A program made the position numbers and the translations under genes. The notes beneath the pieces were generated by a model, which saw only the letters and a program-made list of their open reading frames with translations, ran no database searches and had not been told where the DNA came from. A stretch of DNA of 64,000 bases from Trichoplax adhaerens (taxonomy: Eukaryota; Placozoa; Uniplacotomia; Trichoplacea; Trichoplacidae), in contig NW_002060944.1 in assembly GCF_000150275.1 (NCBI RefSeq), forward strand, positions 7,306,756-7,370,755. Reading direction: 5' to 3'. This document shows, in pieces, positions 59,101 through 64,000 of the stretch (position 1 is the first letter of the stretch; the number at the start of each line of letters is the position of its first letter).

Positions 59101-61511
59101 ACTATCCGGTTGCGCTAATTACTTTTCAAGGTATTTCGTTCAATGATTAAAATTATAACATGATATTACCAATATCATAAGATTTCTATTTATTTAAAAT
59201 TTTAAGTGCTTTATGTATTTAGATACAGTATTTTACTTGCATATTCGTATACACTTGTATTTGAAATATCATGGGTGAATACGATATTTGTAAACTTTTC
59301 TTGCCCTTTTAAACAAGAATAATTACATTGTTCTAAGATTACGACATGTACCTTAAAAATTTTTTAATAAGTATTGTCAAGATGATAGCAATCAACTTAG
59401 ATAATGAAGTTTAATAAATAATAGTTTAATATTCCTATCGATTTTAATTTTATTTGTTTTATATAGCTTATTTGCATATAAAATATTATATATATTATAC
59501 GCATATATAGTTCTGGCTATGTTGTCTATAAATTCAAATAAGAATAATTAATCACATTTTGGCTACAGTGTGCATCTAAAAATCCTTATACTCTTATGGG
59601 TACGATAGATGATAATAAATAACTTAACCGGGAGATAACACTTTTAGAAAAAAAAAAATACCGTTGCTATACAGTATAATAAATGATTAACATACTATAA
59701 ATTTCATTGTTACGCAGAATACTGGTAAGATCTAAGATAGTTCAAATGAAAAACAGTTATATGATTCTGCTTTTCCCCATAGATTATGACCAATGCGCCG
59801 ATCCTCAAGCCAATTCTTGTTCCAAATTGCAAAATTGTACGAAAAAACCAGGGACATATGGGTGCACTTGTATTAATGGCTATCAACTAGACTTACAAAG
59901 CAACAATTGCCAAGGTAAGTTTAAAGGAGATCATATTGTGTATGCCTATTAGATCATTCCTGTAACACTATTGAATGAAAACGCTATTATTTATTCTATG
60001 CTTACTGTTATACACTATTTAGATATCGATGAATGCTTGGTTCCATCTAGATGTGCAAACAATAGTATTTGCATAAATGAACCAGGAGGATTTCAGTGCC
60101 AGTGCTTAGACGGATATAGTGGTAATGGCCTAACTGAATGTAGATGTAAGTCTTGCTCCAAATACATAGTTTAGTCAATACAAGATGATTCTAATGTGTA
60201 ATTCAATTAATGGTAGCAAATAAAGTAGCTTATTTCCACTACACTTCATATTTGATTTCAATTCCTTGATACTTGAATATAAATTTTACTAACGTAGAGG
60301 TGACATCATTAATTCTAAATTATAGCATTATGTTCAAGTAATCTATGTAAAAACGGTGGAACATGTTTTTACTCTAATGGCACCTCTCTTTGCAAGTTAG
60401 TTAATTATTTTAAGTTTGTTATCATCTCTACATTATTGCACTTTCTCCTCGCCATCATAACCTGAGATCGACTAATTATAGTAATCATGATGTGATCTAT
60501 TGACAGTTGTTCAGCCGGATTTGATGGCCAATATTGCGAAAGCACAAGTGTACTCAGTGAGTATTAATAAATCTTGCAATAATAAGCAAGATTTGTCCTT
60601 GTCTCCTAATATCAATTAAGAATATGAAGGAAATATTTTAAAATGGATGATCTAAAATGTGCTTTTACATTTTATTATGCATATGACTCTTCTATCAATT
60701 GAACAGCTATACCAACACTTGGAATTGCTTTCGGTATAGCTGGGGGAGTTTTGATATTGATTTTAACTCTAATCGGCGTATTTGTCTTTTATCATCGCAA
60801 TAAAAAGTATGTAGCCTATGTCTGATCAATAATAAGACTTATATTTTAGGTCGTATTGTATTTCTATTTTTTGATTAAATCACCTGTTGACATCCGGGTT
60901 TAGTTATAAGGTGATAAATGATAGAAGTACGGTAGTCTTTCTCGCTTTTGTAAATTTTAAATGTTAATTGCTTAGCAAGGGTAAGTAATATCATATGCGT
61001 AGAAACGTAGGAAAGAGATATATAGTTTAATTATTTGAACTTTTAACTAGTTTATTCGACAATAACGCATATTATGATCACACTAAATGTTACTACTGCC
61101 TATAAGTTTTAAGCGTCAAGGCGAGTTATCTTAACTGTGTTCCCTTTGTGAAATGCAGTATATTTTAAGGCTCGTATATCTGATAATTTATAAAAAGAAT
61201 TTACGAATTTTTGACAAAAATTTTTCAATAGGGCAAGAAGTAAAGCAGAATGTGGAAAAAATAGTGGCAATGCCTCAATTGCTTCCAGTGCTTCGAGTAA
61301 TAGTGATGTAGATGATCCAACCCAACATCATGGACAACACCAATCACAAAGAATTGAGAGTGTTATATCTTTATTTTCTGAGAAGCGCTATCGAAGTAGC
61401 TATTATCAAGGAATTAGATCAGACGAACAAAGTAGTACTGATAGGACAAAAAGAAAAGTTCCCAAAGCAGAGAATATAGATTTAGTAAAAAATTCAAAGA
61501 AAAAAGGTGTA
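41068..61511 (+). CDS. Gene C: MUC4-like membrane mucin with expanded EGF array, paralogue of gene B
   Basis: Complete gene model: 52 exons, 10,473 coding bases, 3,490 residues, all splice phases consistent and no frameshift. Order: signal peptide, mucin region with its own exon array, linker, 15 EGFs, NIDO, AMOP, VWD with extension, Ig-like module, EGF, eight EGFs, SEA, EGFs, transmembrane helix, basic tail. Compared with gene B it lacks the counterpart of exon 16854-16925, has a different mucin array, has 14 rather than six EGFs after the atypical one, keeps a consensus-like SEA cleavage site, and has a different tail. It is presumably a surface adhesion or coat glycoprotein like gene B. 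Blocks are described below. Confidence 0.92.
41498..41563 (+). CDS. Gene C N-terminal linker exon
   Basis: 66-base phase 1-1 exon, [20 protein letters not shown] then AD, homologous to exon 15398-15463 of gene B. The donor is GTTAGT, giving an in-frame TAG if unspliced. The following 1.2 kb intron (41564-42768) shows no recognisable exon. Confidence 0.78.
42769..43603 (+). CDS. Gene C mucin-like exons before the array
   Basis: Exon 42769-43083 (315 bases; [20 protein letters not shown]...) is a diverged relative of the array unit. Exon 43280-43603 (324 bases; [20 protein letters not shown]...) is almost an array unit but with a different first 10 or so residues. Both are phase 1-1, Ser/Thr-rich, and end at GTTAGAG donors that place TAG in frame. 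Confidence 0.83.
43763..46506 (+). repeat. Six-copy exon-plus-intron tandem array in gene C (period about 494)
   Basis: Exons 43763-44098, 44257-44592, 44752-45054, 45202-45537, 45697-46032 and 46192-46506. Four are 336 bases; the third is 303 (a 33-base in-frame deletion of the [11 protein letters not shown] segment); the last is 315 with a changed 3' end. Introns are 158 or 159 bases, except the one before 45202 (147). Units start [20 protein letters not shown], contain [20 protein letters not shown] and [13 protein letters not shown], and end [10 protein letters not shown]. Exons and introns are both nearly identical between units. Copies share variants in runs (IESQS in the first three, IENQS in the last three), a sign of stepwise duplication or conversion. 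Confidence 0.93.
46791..47846 (+). CDS. Gene C large Ser/Thr-rich mucin exon
   Basis: A 1,056-base phase 1-1 exon beginning [20 protein letters not shown] and ending near [11 protein letters not shown], donor GTATTG. Unique, non-repetitive mucin-like sequence rich in Ser, Thr, Ile and Leu, with few Pro. It is equivalent in position to gene B exon 22122-23630 but diverged beyond easy alignment by eye. Confidence 0.83.
47977..48392 (+). CDS. Gene C mucin/EGF junction: linker exon and first atypical EGF
   Basis: Exon 47977-48135 (159 bases) encodes [20 protein letters not shown] ... IAPSTTSEG. Exon 48249-48392 (144 bases) encodes [20 protein letters not shown] then [16 protein letters not shown], ending GTYCAG. 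The latter matches the gene B atypical EGF almost residue by residue in its second half. Confidence 0.85.
48512..50647 (+). repeat. Ten-copy EGF exon expansion in gene C
   Basis: Ten calcium-binding EGF exons of exactly 123 bases: 48512-48634, 48731-48853, 48953-49075, 49165-49287, 49384-49506, 49603-49725, 49823-49945, 50051-50173, 50305-50427 and 50525-50647. The shared core is [20 protein letters not shown] then [11 protein letters not shown] with few substitutions. Each has two N-glycosylation sequons (NRS or NKS, and NGT) and the Asn-hydroxylation pattern C-x-N-x4-Y-x-C-x-C. Introns are about 95-130 bases and keep partial similarity. All are phase 1-1. Gene B has only diverged single copies here, so this is a gene C-specific expansion. 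Confidence 0.93.
50878..51628 (+). CDS. Gene C last four EGF exons before NIDO
   Basis: Exons 50878-51000, 51085-51204, 51273-51395 and 51503-51628. These are diverged from the ten-copy block and instead match gene B modules: the last one ([20 protein letters not shown] ... YGLQGNG) aligns with the gene B exon 25514-25639. They mark the old, unexpanded part of the array. Confidence 0.92.
51730..52669 (+). CDS. Gene C NIDO domain
   Basis: Exon 51730-51857 (128 bases) encodes [20 protein letters not shown]...; exon 52292-52669 (378 bases) encodes [51 protein letters not shown] and [20 protein letters not shown]. The same splice phases and lengths as gene B. One difference is a Cys in the A-P-Y-F-A-D-C-D motif, where gene B has Ser; it may be unpaired. 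The two introns on either side contain nothing recognisable. Confidence 0.93.
53157..53957 (+). CDS. Gene C end of NIDO plus AMOP domain
   Basis: Exon 53157-53654 (498 bases) and exon 53741-53957 (217 bases), the same lengths as gene B. NIDO end: [72 protein letters not shown], then [29 protein letters not shown] and [11 protein letters not shown]. All AMOP cysteines are kept. This is one of the best conserved parts between the two genes. Confidence 0.93.
54088..54654 (+). CDS. Gene C von Willebrand type D domain
   Basis: 567-base phase 1-1 exon, the same length as in gene [30 protein letters not shown] and near the end [20 protein letters not shown]. The GDPH autoproteolysis sequence and the VWD core are intact. 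Several N-glycosylation sites lie in the middle (for example [14 protein letters not shown]). Confidence 0.94.
54975..56043 (+). CDS. Gene C VWD extension, Ig/cadherin-like module and EGF
   Basis: Exons 54975-55238 (264 bases: [20 protein letters not shown]..., [16 protein letters not shown]), 55351-55648 (298 bases: [40 protein letters not shown], then [12 protein letters not shown]) and 55832-56043 (212 bases: [44 protein letters not shown]). Same lengths and phases as gene B. The middle module is He_PIG-like by its P-P, G-A-S-I-D and F-T-W pattern; the exact family is uncertain. Confidence 0.88.
56251..58255 (+). CDS. Gene C EGF array 2 (eight EGF exons)
   Basis: Exons 56251-56373, 56649-56768, 56883-57005, 57181-57303, 57418-57537, 57666-57791, 57903-58022 and 58121-58255. 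They pair one-to-one with the eight gene B exons between 30873 and 32703. The first has an additional cysteine ([10 protein letters not shown]; gene B has [10 protein letters not shown]), making seven. The third ([16 protein letters not shown]) lacks the calcium-binding start, as in gene B. Confidence 0.93.
57045..57113. repeat. 20-base inverted repeat next to a (TA)n tract
   Basis: Left arm ttacgcccattcctaagaat (57045-57064) and right arm attcttaggaatgagcgtaa (57094-57113) are reverse complements with one mismatch, separated by 29 bases. A TA run follows at 57114-57132. It lies in an intron of gene C. It could be a small hairpin element or a miniature inverted-repeat remnant. Confidence 0.75.
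58631..59130 (+). CDS. Gene C SEA domain (three exons) with cleavage-like motif
   Basis: Exons 58631-58740 (110 bases), 58818-58888 (71 bases) and 58991-59130 (140 bases). It reads [20 protein letters not shown] then [55 protein letters not shown], ending YPVALITFQ. The sequence R-P-G-S-I-V-I-D-F matches the SEA autoproteolysis site G-S-[VI]-V-V known from MUC1-type mucins, with only a V to I change. The gene B domain has lost this motif. Cleavage would leave two non-covalently joined subunits at the cell surface. Confidence 0.88.
59131..59782 (+). other. Gene C intron, nothing recognised
   Basis: About 650 bases, very AT-rich, with a poly-A run near 59649. No repeat family or exon seen. The matching gene B intron (34068-34932) is similarly empty. 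Confidence 0.5.
59783..60556 (+). CDS. Gene C juxtamembrane EGF modules
   Basis: Exon 59783-59914 ([20 protein letters not shown]...), exon 60023-60145 ([20 protein letters not shown]...), then a split EGF in exons 60326-60395 ([20 protein letters not shown]...) and 60507-60556 ([16 protein letters not shown]). Phases are the same as in gene B; the 132- and 70-base exons have equal lengths in both. Confidence 0.88.
60707..60806 (+). CDS. Gene C transmembrane exon
   Basis: 100-base exon (phase 1 to 2) encoding [20 protein letters not shown] then [13 protein letters not shown] single hydrophobic helix with a GIAGG small-residue motif and a basic stop-transfer end. Same length and phase as in gene B. 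Confidence 0.9.
61232..61511 (+). CDS. Gene C cytoplasmic tail and stop
   Basis: Final exon, entered in phase 2, with TAA at 61509. The tail is Ser-rich and His/Gln-rich first ([20 protein letters not shown]), then [20 protein letters not shown], ending strongly basic (VKNSKKKV). The segment ESVISLF aligns with GSIITLF in the gene B tail. No known signalling domain is recognised. Confidence 0.83.
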
Positions 61512-64000
61512 AAGGAGAAGCTACAACGAGTGAACAGAAACTAAGCGATACTAATAATAACATAAAAAAGGAATAACCCGTAAAAAACAGGATATCGCAG
61601 CAGAAGATACAAAATTTGGCAAAGAATCGATACCAACAGGTGTAGAGAAATAAAATTACAAAATATAAAGTGAAGCGGGAAGATAGCGCTGTAAATAAGG
61701 ATATATGAAGCGAGAAACAGCTTAAATTAACACTAGGTACTATAAAGTTAATTAGAAAAGAACTTGAGTAAAAATTAAGCTTAATTGGAAAGCAATATTG
61801 CGCCCTATAATAGTAAGATAATTTTGAATATTCAATGCTTTATTACATTATTTATTAATAAAATATGGTAGTGCGAGTAGGATACTTGATATTATAATAA
61901 CTAGAAATAAGACTGCACAGTGTTACGATAAAAATCAAGTTTAGTATACAGTAATATTCTATAAAGATAATATAGATAATTCAGAAAATCTCAATATAAT
62001 ACTATATTATTTGGTGGTATACTACAGCAATGCGAGTATTGTATTTGATATTCTTCGCTAATCATGGCTTAAAAGTTAAACAATATTATTAAAATAAAGT
62101 TTAGGTGACAATGTATTGTAATCGAATTGGTTTTGCAAGCTAATAAAATTAAAAAAATTAAAGTTACAATATTAACATTTTACCGCCTATTTTCTTAACT
62201 AATTGCAAATGAAAAATATATAAATCTCCATTTTATGCTGATTCGCTACTTCAAGCTTTGCATAAAGAATCTAATTACGCATGGCTTAAACATCAATATG
62301 TTGGCACTTCTAGATCACTAAGATAAACTGTAAGCATAAATAGAACACAAATTCAACTACGGTACAGTACACCCAGGTTACAAAAATGTTACTTATCACA
62401 CAGTTGTCGGACATTTATCTGTTTTTGTTATACGTCATGTGTACGTTGTATTTTGTTATCCTATATTAATTTCTAGAAGGAATGCTTTCAGTAAGCTTGA
62501 TGTACATCTTAAACTTTGTAAGCTATTAGCACTAGTCTAGGTGAAATTCTAATGAAAGACTTTATTATAATTATTATAATTTTATGTTTCTACATTAAAT
62601 GATTTGAGATGTGTCATAAAGGTTGACATAATCTCAACTTTTACGAATATTTATTGGATTTATTTATCCTCACTTATGAATTTGGAGTTTATAAGTATTT
62701 TTGGGGGCTAGATTCGGTTAATTTTATCATAAAACGTGAACATGACCGTACTACTATTCACTACATTTTCCTGCTTTTTGTATTAGTTACAATTTTGGAA
62801 CTATGATCTTACTATTACACAAATTTTTTTTAATATTATAATATATAAAATGATAAAGCTTTAAAGCGTACTGCAGCTAGTCATTATGATTTAATATGAT
62901 TATCAAAGCTAACTAGTTGTGTTAAGTTAGAAGTTATAGGAGGATATGCAGAAGATTTCAATTATTTCATTGATTAATTAATTATTAAACCTAACCACTC
63001 GGTGATAAATTTAAATTTGAATTACTGATAATATGGAAGTGTTCATAAGCCTTGGCCCACTATACAAATTTGCTAAGAGAATACTGTCCTATAAAATTTG
63101 CTACTTATTTTTATAGTTTGAACTGAAATATTTTAACCATTAAAAATAGTCAACAAATTTGAAGTAGGGCGTAGTTCATCGCCCGAAGTCACAATTGCGC
63201 ATTTTTCACATCGGTATGCTGGGGCTAATGGTAACCTCTACTATAGTATCGAATGCAGTATGCGTTAGTACAGCATAATTACCTGAATGCGAGCGCCGCG
63301 GGATTCAAATCAAAACGTATTCCGCTTTCCGTTGATTCAAATATGGGTAATTATCGTCTTGATGACTAATAGGATAAAGATCGCATTCCATTGTAGCAGT
63401 CGCGCCAGCAATTATTTTATTATTTTCCGAAAACTTTGGTGTAATATTTTTACTATTGTTATAGTAATGTACTTAAAGTACTGTACATGATAGCATTTTA
63501 TGTGAGTATATCCATCTATGTAGCAGAAATCATTATACTTCAGTTCAAAAATACAATAGCTGAAAGTTTCAGTTCCGCTAAATGTTCACCTGTGGGACAT
63601 TAATGGATCTTATTAGTTGTATCAATTGTAGTATGCAAAGATGGGGAATATAAGTACAACTTAGTAGATATTAGTAAAGTATCATAATAATTCTCTGGCA
63701 TTTTATGTGCTGAATTTATCATATGCAGCTTTTAAAAATGTAATTAAAAAGCTTAATGAATTGTATAATTTATTCTAAGAAAATTATCAGCCTGACGGTT
63801 ATGAATAGAATTTTGCTCCTTTTCATCATGGTATAAATCCATATAGTAATTGGATAAAATCAGAACTTCTATGTTACTGTCCATATCAACATTTGACTTT
63901 ACTAAAGTAGACGTACTTATTTGAATCATGTCATCATTAAAATATGTCAAGTATTTAATATCATCTAACATAGTTCAAAACTAAGGATATGATAAAATTT
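61512..64000. other. Region downstream of gene C; no confident gene
   Basis: AT-rich. Short frames occur on both strands. A GC-richer stretch near 63290-63400 reads on the - strand as MECDLYPISHQDDNYPYLNQ before a stop, and a 72-residue - strand frame ends at 63753; either could be an exon of a - strand gene outside the window. I recognise no family. Confidence 0.4.
61649..61654 (+). promoter_or_regulatory. Possible polyadenylation signal of gene C
   Basis: AATAAA about 140 bases after the gene C stop. A second AATAAA lies at 61857-61862. The choice cannot be made from sequence. Confidence 0.25.

Noticed and set aside
61511-61543. Longer gene C tail ending at 61543
   Set aside because: A careful codon count shows the frame stops at the TAA at 61509-61511; the longer reading needed a shifted frame.
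1-64000. Bacterial, viral or plasmid origin of the window
   Set aside because: Dozens of phase-consistent GT...AG introns and animal extracellular modules rule this out.

Overview
This is a eukaryotic, clearly metazoan window. It is AT-rich, has one assembly gap of 475 N, and carries many small phase-1 exons bounded by GT...AG introns. These encode animal extracellular modules: Ca-binding EGF, NIDO, AMOP, VWD, SEA and a single transmembrane helix. Intron size, AT-richness and the protein families suggest an early-branching animal. My best guess is a placozoan, but a sponge or cnidarian is not excluded and the sequence alone does not settle it.

The window holds three head-to-tail paralogues on the + strand. 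Gene A (before 110 to about 6632) shows only its 3' part: EGF - SEA - EGF - split EGF - transmembrane helix - cytoplasmic tail. Gene B (14014-36514) and gene C (41068-61511) appear complete, each from a signal-peptide exon to a stop codon. I could link 49 exons for gene B (about 3,690 codons if one apparent frameshift is corrected) and 52 exons for gene C (3,490 residues, no frameshift). Both read: signal peptide - Ser/Thr-rich mucin-like region - EGF array - NIDO - AMOP - VWD - Ig/cadherin-like module - EGF array - SEA - EGFs - transmembrane helix - tail. This is a MUC4-like order (NIDO-AMOP-VWD-EGF-TM) with an added juxtamembrane SEA domain of the MUC1/MUC16 kind. Exons of the NIDO, AMOP, VWD, Ig-like and transmembrane parts have identical lengths in B and C, so the pair arose by whole-gene tandem duplication.

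The mucin-like part is the fast-changing part. Gene B carries eight near-identical 321-base exons, each with a near-identical 80/81-base intron (about 402-base period, 18909-22121). Gene C carries an unrelated-looking array of 336-base exons with about 159-base introns (about 494-base period, 43763-46506). Gene C has also expanded a 123-base EGF exon into about ten close copies (48512-50647). Introns of the mucin arrays begin with the weak donor GTTAG, which places an in-frame TAG directly after the exon, so retention of any of them would end the protein as a short soluble mucin.

Between genes (7163-14013, 36515-41067, 61512-64000) I see no recognisable family. A few coding-looking fragments occur there, mostly on the - strand near 10.5-12.7 kb, together with a perfect hairpin and the assembly gap. 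Introns hold degenerate tandem repeats (gene A 270-1520, gene B 14815-15330), (TA)n tracts and an inverted repeat at 57045-57113.
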